This document shows positions 54,169 to 61,896 of a DNA stretch of 64,000 bases, in pieces; position 1 is the stretch's first letter; the number at the start of each line of letters is the position of its first letter. The notes beneath the pieces are model-generated. The model worked only from the letters and a program-made list of their open reading frames with translations. It was not told the origin of the DNA and did no database searches. Origin of the DNA: Alphaproteobacteria bacterium (GTDB lineage Bacteria; Pseudomonadota; Alphaproteobacteria; Micropepsales; Micropepsaceae); contig JACKLF010000002.1 of assembly GCA_024236055.1 (NCBI GenBank), positions 248,001-312,000 on the forward strand. The letters run 5' to 3'. The translations under genes were made by a program, and so were the position numbers.

Positions 54169-55560
54169 TTATGCGGCGGCCTGCGCCGCGCGGCCCCGGC
54201 GGCGCAGCAGTTCGGCTTCCCCGCCGCTGAACAGGACTTCCGTCAGCGTGACGCAAAGCTCGAACTGGGCCTGCACGATCTGCGGCTTGAACTTTTCCGG
54301 ATCGCGCAATGCACGGATCACGTCTTCGACATAGCGGCGCACTTCCGTGCAGATTTCGTCCTGGGCGCCCTGCTGCCTGGCGGCAAAGGAGGCGGCGGCG
54401 GCGAACTTGCGGCAGTTGGCGACCAGACGCGCATAGCCCAGCGCCATCTGGACTTTTTCATCCGCCACGGGGCGCGAGAAATCGGCCGTCTTGGGGCCGG
54501 AGGCGCGCATCAGCGGCAGCGCGGCCAGAACCTCGCGCGGGGCGCGGTCCATGAAATTGTCCATCACCTTGCCGATGCCGGCGCGGTCGGCCAGAAGGCG
54601 CTTGCCCCACTCGCCTTCGCGCTTGATTTCGATTTCCTTGGTGATGCCGCTGGAAAGGTCGGTGAAGCTCTTGACCTGCTCGGCCAGCATGTCGGGATCG
54701 AACAGCGGATGGCGCGTCATCTGGATGGCGTTCTTCAACGCCTCCATGCGCGCGAACAGGATCTCGCCCACAAGGCCCATGTCGGTCTTGGAAATCAGCG
54801 TGTCGTCAGTGTGGCGCGTGACCTGCAGCGGCAGGCGCAGCGCCTCGCAGGGGCGTGCCAGCCGGTTCATGGCGATCACCGCGATATAGGGGGCGACATC
54901 GGGCTGGTCCTGCACGACCCTGTCATAGACGGCACGCAGATCCCACAGCAGCGGCTCTGTCAGACAGGGCACGGGCGACGGCAGCATCGCCTGGAGATTC
55001 AGGATCACCGGCCCTGCCGTCAGCAGCAGCGCGATTTCCCGGGCGTCGGCCACCACCAGCGCATCGCCAAGCTGGTCTTCGGCCGCCTTGCGATCCTTGG
55101 CGTCGGCCAGCGCCGCCTGCATCGCGGCGGCGGCGACCGGCCAGAAGGCGGCGGTGCGCTCCATCGCGGCGTCGAGCTTGCGGGCCACCACCAGCGCGCG
55201 CGTCTCATGCACGAAAGCCGACGCCTGATCAGGCACCAGCGTGCCGGCGATCCAGGTCCAGATCGGCTCAAGGCTGGAGCGGGCGATATCGGCCTTCTGC
55301 TTTGCGGTGCGCGGCAGCGAGGTCAGAATGTCTTCAAAGGGCGTGCAGAACAGGCGCAGCGGTGTCGGGGGCCGCTTGTGTTGCCCCTCCTGGCGCAAAG
55401 CTGGCCGCAGGCTTGCCAGAATTTCAGCATGCGGCAATGTCTGGCCGTCCATCAGGCGATCGACTTCGACCGCCATGGCAAGACGCGCCGCGACATGTCC
55501 CGGAAGACCTCCGAGAAATGCCTTGAGCAGACCAGTCTTGTCGGCCGAAAGCATGGCCAT
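54169..55560 (-). CDS. unrecognised 463-residue cytoplasmic protein
   Basis: I do not recognise this family. The protein is largely alpha-helical with no signal peptide, membrane segment or obvious catalytic motif. It opens with LSADKTGLLKAFLGGLPGH and contains PTPLRLFCTPFEDILTSLPR, YIAVIAMNRLARPCEALRL, a charged helix (KEIEIKREGEWGKRLLADRA) and a cysteine near ICTEVRRYVEDVI. Alignment with neighbours suggests nothing: it is flanked by the glycine-zipper gene and a two-component operon on the same strand. Codon use is like the surroundings, so it seems native. Two in-frame ATGs, two codons apart, could start it. Confidence 0.75.
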   Translation of the reverse strand: MAMLSADKTGLLKAFLGGLPGHVAARLAMAVEVDRLMDGQTLPHAEILASLRPALRQEGQHKRPPTPLRLFCTPFEDILTSLPRTAKQKADIARSSLEPIWTWIAGTLVPDQASAFVHETRALVVARKLDAAMERTAAFWPVAAAAMQAALADAKDRKAAEDQLGDALVVADAREIALLLTAGPVILNLQAMLPSPVPCLTEPLLWDLRAVYDRVVQDQPDVAPYIAVIAMNRLARPCEALRLPLQVTRHTDDTLISKTDMGLVGEILFARMEALKNAIQMTRHPLFDPDMLAEQVKSFTDLSSGITKEIEIKREGEWGKRLLADRAGIGKVMDNFMDRAPREVLAALPLMRASGPKTADFSRPVADEKVQMALGYARLVANCRKFAAAASFAARQQGAQDEICTEVRRYVEDVIRALRDPEKFKPQIVQAQFELCVTLTEVLFSGGEAELLRRRGRAAQAAA

Positions 55561-55626
55561 GCAGGCACTTTCCCCAAAAATGCGCCTGCCAACATAGCGG
55601 CGATAGCGTTAACGCCATGTTTCCGC

Positions 55627-57030
55627 TTACAGAATCGCGGGCAGCTCCAGCCGTGCCATTACCCCGCCCAGGGGACTGGCATCCAGGGAGAAAAAACCCC
55701 CGTAAAGCCTGGAAATATCGCGCACGATGGCCAGCCCCAGGCCCGAACCGGGGACGCTTTCATCCAGCCTTTCGCCCCGCTCGCCCACCTGGGCCCGCTC
55801 GGCCTCGGTCAGGCCGGGGCCGTCATCCTCGATGGTGATGGTCAGCCGGGCACCCCGCTTGCTGCAGCGCACCCGCACCCGCGACTTTGCCCATTTGCAG
55901 GCATTGTCGATCAGGTTGCCGGTCATCTCTTCCAGGTCCTGGCGTTCGCCGCGGAAATAGACCGTCTCGGCGCATTCGGCATCCACGACAATGCCCCGCT
56001 CGGCATGGATGCGCGCGATCACCCGCGACAGGTCATCAAGAACAACGCTGACCTGGGTGCGGTTGCCCAGCACGTCCAGGCTGCCGGCGGCGCGCGCGCG
56101 CGAAAGATAGTGATCGACCTGGCGGCGCATGGAGAAGACCTGCTTCTTCACCGTGTCGGCCAGCGGCCCCGGCTGGCTGTCGGCTTCCGCCGCCAGCACC
56201 GACAGCGGCGTCTTGAGGAAATGCGCCAGGTTGGAGACATGGGTGCGCGCGCGGCCCACCACTTCCTCGCTGTGCTGGATCAGCGAATTGAGCTCGCTGG
56301 CCAGGGGCACGATCTCGGACGGGAAATCGCCTTCCAGCCGCCGCGCCTCGCCGCCGCGAATGCGTGCCAGCGCCACGCTGACCCGGCGCAGGGGCTGCAG
56401 GCCGATCCGCACCTGCACCAGGATCGCAGCCACCAGCCCCAGCCCCAGAAGCAGGAAGGACCAGATCAGCGTGGAATTGAATTCGTCGGTCTGCCGGTCG
56501 ACATCGGCCAGCGCGCCCGCCACCATGAAAGTATAGCTGGCGGTGTCGCCGGGTGCCTCGGTCGCCGCGATCGGAAATTCCACCTTGCGCGTGACCACCC
56601 GCAGGCTTTGCCCGTCGGGGCCCGGTGCGGTGCCCCAGCTCAGCGCACCGGTCTGGCTGGTGATAGCGGGCGCAAGCGTGCGGTCGAACAGCGAGCGCGA
56701 GATCTGGCTGGCGCCCTTGTCCGACTTGATCTGGTAGTAGAGGCCTGAATAGACCCGGTCGAAACGGTGGTTGAGGAAACGGTCCTGCAGGATCAGCCCG
56801 CCCTGCGGATCGGGATCGGCGGCGGCAATCAGCCCGTCCATGTCGGCTTCGAGCCCGGAATCGAAATTCTCCAGCGCCGCGCCGCGAAAGGCGGCCGACA
56901 GCACCACGCCGCCCGCCGCCAGGCCCAGCATGGTCCACACCGCCGCCGCAGCGATCAGCCGCGCGGCAAGCGAGCGAAGCCTAGGCTTCGCCGCCCAGTT
57001 TCGGATCTTCGAGAGAATAGCCAAGCCCAC
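55627..57030 (-). CDS. sensor histidine kinase (PhoQ-like layout)
   Basis: A 467-residue membrane kinase. Membrane segments at about residues 24-46 and 188-206 bound a periplasmic sensor of 140 residues. A HAMP-like linker follows, then the phosphoacceptor H270 in an unusual box (LAHFLKTPLSVL instead of HELRTPL) and the HATPase domain (NLIDNACKWAKSRV, EDDGPGLTEAERA, GSGLGLAIV). This HFLKTPL form occurs in PhoQ-like kinases. The reading starts at GTG 57030, overlapping the regulator gene by 50 bases; a TTG two codons later is the alternative. Confidence 0.9.
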   Translation of the reverse strand: MGLAILSKIRNWAAKPRLRSLAARLIAAAAVWTMLGLAAGGVVLSAAFRGAALENFDSGLEADMDGLIAAADPDPQGGLILQDRFLNHRFDRVYSGLYYQIKSDKGASQISRSLFDRTLAPAITSQTGALSWGTAPGPDGQSLRVVTRKVEFPIAATEAPGDTASYTFMVAGALADVDRQTDEFNSTLIWSFLLLGLGLVAAILVQVRIGLQPLRRVSVALARIRGGEARRLEGDFPSEIVPLASELNSLIQHSEEVVGRARTHVSNLAHFLKTPLSVLAAEADSQPGPLADTVKKQVFSMRRQVDHYLSRARAAGSLDVLGNRTQVSVVLDDLSRVIARIHAERGIVVDAECAETVYFRGERQDLEEMTGNLIDNACKWAKSRVRVRCSKRGARLTITIEDDGPGLTEAERAQVGERGERLDESVPGSGLGLAIVRDISRLYGGFFSLDASPLGGVMARLELPAIL

Positions 57031-57658
57031 GCACCGTCTGGATCAGCCCCGCATCGATCTTCTTGCGCAGCCGTCCGATAAAGACCTCGATCGTGTTGGA
57101 ATCGCGGTCGAAATCCTGATCATACAGATGTTCCACCAGCTCGGTGCGCGACACGACCTTGCCGCGGTGATGCGCCAGATAGGCCAAGAGGCGGTATTCC
57201 TGGCTGGTCAGCTTCACCGGATTGCCGTCATAGGTGACGCGGCTGGCGCGGGTGTCGATATGCAGCGGGCCGATCTCGATCTCGGCGGTGGCCAGGCCCG
57301 CCGCGCGGCGCAAAAGCGCGCGCAGGCGCGCCAGCAGCTCCTCGGTATAAAAGGGCTTGGCCAGGTAATCGTCGGCGCCCGCATCGAAGCCGGCGACCTT
57401 GTCGCTCCAGCGGTCGCGCGCGGTCAGGATCAGCACCGGAAAATTGCGCCCGTCCTTGCGCCATTTTTCCAGCACGGTGACGCCATCCATCTTGGGCAGG
57501 CCCAGGTCCAGGATCACCGCATCATAGGGTTCGGTGTCGCCCAGGAAATGGCCTTCCTCGCCATCCTCGGCGGCATCGACGACATAGCCGGCATCGCCCA
57601 GCGCCTTCTTCAGCAGGCGCTGCAGATCCTTGTCGTCCTCCACCAGCAGAATACGCAT
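56981..57658 (-). CDS. OmpR-family response regulator (PhoP-like)
   Basis: A 225-residue regulator with acidic pocket EDD (7-9), phosphoacceptor D51 (AVILDLGLP), the conserved lysine in YLAKPFYTEE and an OmpR/PhoB winged helix (TSQEYRLLAYLAHHRGKVVSR, DFDRDSNTIEVFIGRLRKKID). It overlaps its kinase gene by 50 bases and is preceded by a PepSY-like gene on the same strand, an arrangement common for PhoPQ-like systems that monitor cations or envelope state. Confidence 0.95.
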   Translation of the reverse strand: MRILLVEDDKDLQRLLKKALGDAGYVVDAAEDGEEGHFLGDTEPYDAVILDLGLPKMDGVTVLEKWRKDGRNFPVLILTARDRWSDKVAGFDAGADDYLAKPFYTEELLARLRALLRRAAGLATAEIEIGPLHIDTRASRVTYDGNPVKLTSQEYRLLAYLAHHRGKVVSRTELVEHLYDQDFDRDSNTIEVFIGRLRKKIDAGLIQTVRGLGYSLEDPKLGGEA

Positions 57659-57672
57659 GCCCTCTCTCCCTG

Positions 57673-58233
57673 CTAACGCCGGCGCCCGTCGCGGCGCCCT
57701 TCATGGCGCCCTTCGGAACGCCCATCACGGCGGCCAAAATCACCGGCCCGCGGGCCGTCCCATCTGGGACCGTGGCTCTCGCGGTCGCGATCCCTGTAGT
57801 CGTTGCGGCGCGAGTCGAAATTGCCGCCGAAGCGGCTGCGATAGCGGTCCTCATTGGGGTCGCGCGCGCCGGGCTGGCCGAACTGCTGATAGCCGGGCGG
57901 CACCCCGCGAAAATCCTGCCGGCGCGGCCCGTCGAATCCGTCGCGCCCGGGCGAGGAACGCAGCACACGGCCGCTGCGCGCATCGGCGTCGAACCACACG
58001 ATGCGCCCGTCGGGGGTCATCCATTTGAGGTGGTAATGGGGCTGGCCGTCGGGGCCGAAGGTGGGGCCTTCGGCGTCATAGAAATTGCCGGGATGGTGGC
58101 GGCGGATCTCGGGCAGCAGCCGGTCCAGCGGCTGGACGCCACCGGTGTCGCGCGGGCGCTGGGCCGCCGCCGGGGTGGCGGCGAGACCTGCGAGAAATAC
58201 CAGCATTGACACGGAAAAAAGACCGCTACGCAT
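57673..58233 (-). CDS. exported PepSY-like protein with Arg/Asp/Gly-rich tail
   Basis: A 186-residue protein with a signal peptide (FSVSMLVFLAGLAATP, cleavage after AAAQ). Residues about 33-90 look like a PepSY-type domain: LLPEIRRHHPGNFYDAEGP, then HYHLKWMTPDGRIVWFDADA followed by SGRVL. The rest is a low-complexity tail rich in R, D and G. PepSY proteins often accompany two-component systems and may regulate proteases or sensors. It lies 14 bases before the regulator gene, on the same strand, so it is probably the first gene of this operon. Confidence 0.75.
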   Translation of the reverse strand: MRSGLFSVSMLVFLAGLAATPAAAQRPRDTGGVQPLDRLLPEIRRHHPGNFYDAEGPTFGPDGQPHYHLKWMTPDGRIVWFDADARSGRVLRSSPGRDGFDGPRRQDFRGVPPGYQQFGQPGARDPNEDRYRSRFGGNFDSRRNDYRDRDRESHGPRWDGPRAGDFGRRDGRSEGRHEGRRDGRRR

Positions 58234-58379
58234 GACCTTTTTCTATTGCCACAGACCTGAACCGCGCATGAACGCGGCGTCCAGACCCGGTTCAGTTACG
58301 CCAGACTAACGTTCGGGGCATGGACGGGTTCACACCCTTCCAAACCGAATGACGAAACAGAATGAAATGGAGACGGTCA

Positions 58380-58751
58380 ATGTTTAACATGAAAACAGCC
58401 TTTGCGGCAGCCGCCCTGGCGGTCGTCACCGCGGCGGGGACCTTCTCCGCCAGCGCCGCCCCCGCCGGCCGCCACGAGGCCCGCGTGGAGCATCGCATGG
58501 ATCGGCGCGATGCGCGCTTCGATCATCGCATGGAGCGCCGCGACGCGCGCTTCGACCGGCGCATCGAGCGCCGCTATGTCGATCGCGGCCGCGTCCACTC
58601 CGTCCTGTGGGCCCGCCACTATCGCATGATCGGCGACCCCTACTTCCTGCACGGCCGCTATGTGGTGCGGACCCATGACCGCTTCGGCCATGTCGTGCTG
58701 GTCCGGATCGATCCGTGGACGGGCGCCTTCATGGGCGTGGTCCGGCTCTAA
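58380..58751 (+). CDS. small exported protein with DRRDARFDxRxERR repeats
   Basis: A 123-residue protein with a signal peptide (MKTAFAAAALAVVTAAG, cleavage after ASAAP). The mature part starts with about two and a half copies of a basic repeat (HRMDRRDARFDHRMERRDAR, then FDRRIERR) that would form a charged helix, followed by a C-terminal block with LHGRYVVRTHDRFGHVVLVR and PWTGAFMGVVRL, a beta-rich segment. I know no function. The ATG at 58380 has GGAGA six bases upstream. It is followed by a strong terminator. Confidence 0.75.
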   Translation: MFNMKTAFAAAALAVVTAAGTFSASAAPAGRHEARVEHRMDRRDARFDHRMERRDARFDRRIERRYVDRGRVHSVLWARHYRMIGDPYFLHGRYVVRTHDRFGHVVLVRIDPWTGAFMGVVRL

Positions 58752-58777
58752 CAGAAGCTCTTGCCGAATCTTGGGGC

Positions 58778-58815
58778 CTAAGGTCCGTGGTCTGCCCCTC
58801 CCCATAGGACCTTAG
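58778..58815. repeat. 9-bp inverted repeat
   Basis: CTAAGGTCC and GGACCTTAG are perfect complements around a 20-base loop, between the small exported protein's stop and its terminator. It may be a 3'-end RNA structure. Confidence 0.4.
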
Positions 58816-58826
58816 ACCATCAAGTG

Positions 58827-58868
58827 AAGCCCCCGTGCTCCCTCCTGGCGCACGGGGGCTTCTTATTT
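58827..58868 (+). terminator. intrinsic terminator after the small exported protein gene
   Basis: AAGCCCCCGTGC pairs perfectly with GCACGGGGGCTT (12 bp) around an 11-base loop, followed by the T-rich CTTATTTA. It meets the end of the convergent DUF6941-like gene. Confidence 0.85.
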
Positions 58869-59379
58869 ATGCTTTCAATCGCCGAAGGGGAGTGCCGTAC
58901 TTCACACCATCTTTCTTTATGATCTTTATGGAGCCAGCACGCACAGAGCCAATATCGGTCTCGATGAATGATGCCAAACGGCCAACATTCTGGATGACGA
59001 AGGGCGAAATACATATTTCGACGGTCAACCTCAGCTTCGGGTGATCGTCGGCAGGAAACTCAATTACTTCTTCAGACAGCTCAGCATCTGCTGATTTCAT
59101 CCATGCCTGAACCTCGTCCGGGGATAACTCGGCCCTGCCAATTTCTTCGTCATTGTAGGCAAGCCGAACTGACAGCGCTTTAGGCATTTCCTTATGATAA
59201 CAAATGAGAGTAGTGACGGCATAGAATTTTGGAATAAGCGTTGGGATTTGCGGAACAGCTAGCTCCGTCCCATATACACCAACCAAAGTCCGTTTCTCAC
59301 CAACCTCTTGTCGAACGTCGTCACAAAAAATGACGTGCGAGGATGGCTGTCGTTTAGCTTGCGGCATCGACGACGTCAT
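58867..59379 (-). CDS. DUF6941-like protein
   Basis: A 170-residue protein of unknown function. The opening HVIFCDDVRQEVGEKRTLVGV is the recognisable signature of the DUF6941 type, proteins scattered on mobile and chromosomal islands. The rest is beta-rich (LSVRLAYNDEEIGRAEL, LRLTVEICISPF). Codon use is visibly AT-richer than the neighbouring genes, with AAA, ATA and TTA codons that are otherwise rare in this window, a sign of transfer. Its start overlaps the end of the XRE gene by 26 bases, so the two are co-transcribed. Confidence 0.7.
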   Translation of the reverse strand: MTSSMPQAKRQPSSHVIFCDDVRQEVGEKRTLVGVYGTELAVPQIPTLIPKFYAVTTLICYHKEMPKALSVRLAYNDEEIGRAELSPDEVQAWMKSADAELSEEVIEFPADDHPKLRLTVEICISPFVIQNVGRLASFIETDIGSVRAGSIKIIKKDGVKYGTPLRRLKA

Positions 59380-59833
59380 GAATGCCTAGATTCAGAACTT
59401 GGGCTAATCTCTTGAGCGGCCCTAGATGTACGCCTTGCTTTCCAGACTCAATCCTGGCGACTTGAGGTTGGCTAGTTTGCACCAGCACAGCCAACTGCTC
59501 TTGGGAATACTCCGCCGCCAAACGAAGAGAGCGAAGGGCAGGCTTTTTATCAAACCAGCCGGCAATATCCCGTCGTCCCAATTTCAGCAATTCAGCATGG
59601 CCAGCAGCTTCCAGTCTCATCACGAACTCATCCATACTTGCTGAATCCGGGTGGTCGACCTTTGGAAACGACCATTCACCGAAGGCAACATGAATAACCT
59701 TCGAAGGCTCTGGGCGTGAAGTAATTGCCGCCGCATGTGCAACCTTGGAACCGCTAACATCGACCACGAGGGAGAGGATCGAGTCCGAGGCTCTGCCAGG
59801 CGTCGACTGCTCTGTCGAGGGCTTGGTCATCAT
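59354..59833 (-). CDS. XRE-family helix-turn-helix protein, probable antitoxin
   Basis: A 159-residue protein with a C-terminal XRE/Cro-like helix-turn-helix (LRLAAEYSQEQLAVLVQTSQ, PQVARIESGKQGVHLGPLKR) after a roughly 100-residue N-terminal part that I do not recognise. The immediately upstream frame encodes the end of a RelE/ParE-type toxin that overlaps this gene by 80 bases, so an antitoxin role is likely; toxin-before-antitoxin order fits HigBA-like pairs. The base composition is AT-richer than the flanks. Either of two adjacent ATGs may be used. Confidence 0.75.
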   Translation of the reverse strand: MMTKPSTEQSTPGRASDSILSLVVDVSGSKVAHAAAITSRPEPSKVIHVAFGEWSFPKVDHPDSASMDEFVMRLEAAGHAELLKLGRRDIAGWFDKKPALRSLRLAAEYSQEQLAVLVQTSQPQVARIESGKQGVHLGPLKRLAQVLNLGIHDVVDAAS

Positions 59834-60005
59834 AAACTATGCCCCGGTGGCGAACGGCAAGAACGTGATAAATGCGCCTTTTTCCATCGAACGCATACAA
59901 AACGCGATACGGCAACTTTTGTTCAGGTGGTTCGATATCACGGATTGTAAGTCGCCATCCATTCCGTCGTTGGCGCAGCAGTTGGGTGACAGAGCGAACT
60001 GTGAC
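59754..60005 (-). pseudogene. RelE/ParE-type toxin, N-terminally truncated
   Basis: This 83-residue open frame carries the C-terminal part of a RelE/ParE-fold toxin: NGWRLTIRDIEPPEQKLPYR, VLYAFDGKRRIYHVLAVRHR and GIVYDDQALDRAVDAW. No ATG, GTG or TTG opens it; upstream the frame runs through the hairpin of a terminator that belongs to the YkgJ-like gene. Families of this type have 30-40 more residues at the N-terminus. It therefore looks cut off by the island boundary. Its 3' end overlaps the XRE gene. A non-canonical start is possible but not supported. Confidence 0.5.
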
Positions 60006-60023
60006 GCCCCCGCCGTCTGCAAC

Positions 60024-60046
60024 AAAAAAGCCGCCACAAGGGCGGC
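60024..60046 (-). terminator. intrinsic terminator after the YkgJ-like gene
   Basis: On the minus strand GCCGCC-CTTGT-GGCGGC is followed by TTTTTT. A second hairpin, CCCCC-TTCG-GGGGG, lies just upstream of it at about 60065. Confidence 0.75.
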
Positions 60047-60099
60047 CGGAAGGCGTTTTTCCGTTCCCCCCGAAGGGGGCCGGATCGTATCGATCACAC

Positions 60100-60675
60100 T
60101 CATGTGCTCACATCATTGCCCGAATAGGTGATGACGGCGGGGGCGTAATCCCAGCCACGCAAGATCTTCAGCGCGCCTTCCAGCGCATCCTTCACCGTGC
60201 CCCGGCGGATCGCCTCCACCATCTCCTCGGTGTTCAGCGACACGGTCGCCGCCTGGTGGCCGCGCGGGCCGGGCAGCGACAGAAACAGCGGCACATTGTT
60301 CATCACCCCGGTGATGATGAAATCCTGGAACCAGCGTTGCCGCACGATCTTACCGGCATGGCCCACCAGCATCAGGCCGATGCCGGTGGACAGGTCGAAA
60401 TTCTCCGATATGCCCTCGGTCTCGACATAGGGCATCACGCCCGATTTGTCGGGCCGCCAGCCCTCGTCGAAAATGTCCACCGACCGCCAGGCGCAATAGA
60501 ACCCCCGGCACACCGGAAACCGGGTTTCATAGATGGCGCAGCCGCCCGCCGTGCAATGCCTGCAGGTCGAGCCCGAGACTTTCTGGATCTCCGGCTTGTT
60601 GATGGTGGGCCAGGTGCAGCAGACGGTACAGTCGCCGCAGCTTCGGCCCGGTATCAGTTCCATGCCTTCCCACAT
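60100..60675 (-). CDS. YkgJ-like cysteine-cluster protein
   Basis: A 191-residue protein with a cysteine pattern in its first 65 residues (SCGDCTVCCTWP, STCRHCTAGGCAIY, PVCRGFYCAW) typical of YkgJ/UPF0153 zinc- or iron-cluster proteins of unknown function. The C-terminal half is ordinary globular sequence. The ATG at 60675 or one four codons later could start it; neither has a good ribosome site. It follows the portal gene by 34 bases on the same strand, where a GTA or phage would carry a prohead protease. Confidence 0.75.
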   Translation of the reverse strand: MWEGMELIPGRSCGDCTVCCTWPTINKPEIQKVSGSTCRHCTAGGCAIYETRFPVCRGFYCAWRSVDIFDEGWRPDKSGVMPYVETEGISENFDLSTGIGLMLVGHAGKIVRQRWFQDFIITGVMNNVPLFLSLPGPRGHQAATVSLNTEEMVEAIRRGTVKDALEGALKILRGWDYAPAVITYSGNDVST

Positions 60676-60709
60676 GGCTTTAAGACATACAGCTTCGTGG
60701 GGGCGTCAT

Positions 60710-61888
60710 CTATAGCGTGTCGCCACCCGCCAGCGGCGAATAGCCCGCCGCCGCCCGCTTCTCGTTCACGGTCAAAAAGCTGGCTCCATCCAGCTTTTCC
60801 CACAAGGTCCGGCGCGCATCGGCCAGGGCGTCGACCGCATCGGCGTCGTAACCGATGCGAAGCCCCGCCCCGAAACGGGGGCAAAGCCAGCGCGTCAGGG
60901 CGCTGGCGGTGCGCGCCACCAGCGGCAGCACCGTCTGGCGCCAGAAATTCAGGTTCGCCTCGGCATAGTTGGCATAGGTATTGTCGCCGGGAATGCCCAG
61001 CAGCATGGGCGGCACCCCGAAAGCCAGCGCGATCTCGCGCGCCGCCACGCTGCGCGTCTCGGAAAAATCCATGTCCGATGGGGTATAGCCCATCGCCTTC
61101 CAGTCCAGTCCGCCCTCCAGCACCATCGGCCGGCCGGCATTGGACGCGCCCTGATAGGCATCCTCCAGTTCGCGCTTGAGCCGGGTGAACTGTTCGTCGC
61201 TCAGCCCCGGCGCGCCATCGGGCCCCTTATATATAAGTGCGCCGCTGGGCCGGGCCGCATTGTCCAGCAGCCCCTTGGTCCAGGCCGCGCCCTGGTTGTG
61301 CACATCGATCGCCGCGCCCGCCACCTGAAGCGGCGACAGACCGTAATAGTCGTCCAGCGGATGAAACAGCGTGGCATGCAGCACCGGCAAAAAGCCCGAT
61401 GCCTCGCGCGCAATGCGCGTGACATGGCCGTCGACGCGATAGTCATAGGCGGCGGGCCAGCCGCGCGCGCCCGTCACCACCGTCATCCGGTCGGGCCGCA
61501 GCACATACAGCTCGCGCGGTGTTCCATCCAGGCTTACCGCCTCCAGATAGCTGTTGCCCGATGTCTGCAGAAAGGCATACCAGCGCTCGAACAGCGCCGC
61601 GCCATCCTCATGCCCGTTGGGCCGCGCCAGAAGCGCCAGCAGCGGATGATCCTCCAGCTCGGCCGCACCCTCATACAACAGCCAGGGCACCGATGCCGCC
61701 GAGCCCGCGATCTTGCGGATACAGGCATAGGCGATGGCGTTGCCCATCACCCCGCTGCGCGCCAGGCCCGCGGCATCGCGCGCCGACCAGCGTGCGCCGC
61801 CTGCCAGCGACAGCGCGAACAGACCGCCACTTTTGAATTCGGCCACGCTCTTGGTTTCGGGCACGGGCTTGCGAAAAAATTCGAACAT
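60710..61888 (-). CDS. phage portal protein, HK97/GTA type
   Basis: A 392-residue HK97-family portal protein of the gene transfer agent kind. Typical segments: NAIAYACIRKIAGSAASVPW, DHPLLALLARPN, GNSYLEAVSLDG, HPLDDYYGLSPLQVAGAAID, VPPMLLGIPGDNTYANYAEA and NFWRQTVLPL. The portal forms the dodecameric DNA gate of the capsid. It appears full-length and intact, 8 bases after the broken terminase gene. No protease or capsid gene follows, so a complete particle cannot be made from this locus. Confidence 0.92.
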   Translation of the reverse strand: MFEFFRKPVPETKSVAEFKSGGLFALSLAGGARWSARDAAGLARSGVMGNAIAYACIRKIAGSAASVPWLLYEGAAELEDHPLLALLARPNGHEDGAALFERWYAFLQTSGNSYLEAVSLDGTPRELYVLRPDRMTVVTGARGWPAAYDYRVDGHVTRIAREASGFLPVLHATLFHPLDDYYGLSPLQVAGAAIDVHNQGAAWTKGLLDNAARPSGALIYKGPDGAPGLSDEQFTRLKRELEDAYQGASNAGRPMVLEGGLDWKAMGYTPSDMDFSETRSVAAREIALAFGVPPMLLGIPGDNTYANYAEANLNFWRQTVLPLVARTASALTRWLCPRFGAGLRIGYDADAVDALADARRTLWEKLDGASFLTVNEKRAAAGYSPLAGGDTL

Positions 61889-61896
61889 GCTGTTTC

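Noticed and set aside
54709..56748. 679-codon plus-strand frame opposite the unknown protein and kinase genes
   Set aside because: Antisense composition and no domain; it crosses two minus-strand genes.
59837..60103. 88-codon minus-strand frame beginning with ATG upstream of the XRE gene
   Set aside because: A different frame of the same strand gives clear RelE/ParE-type sequence, so this one is a shadow.
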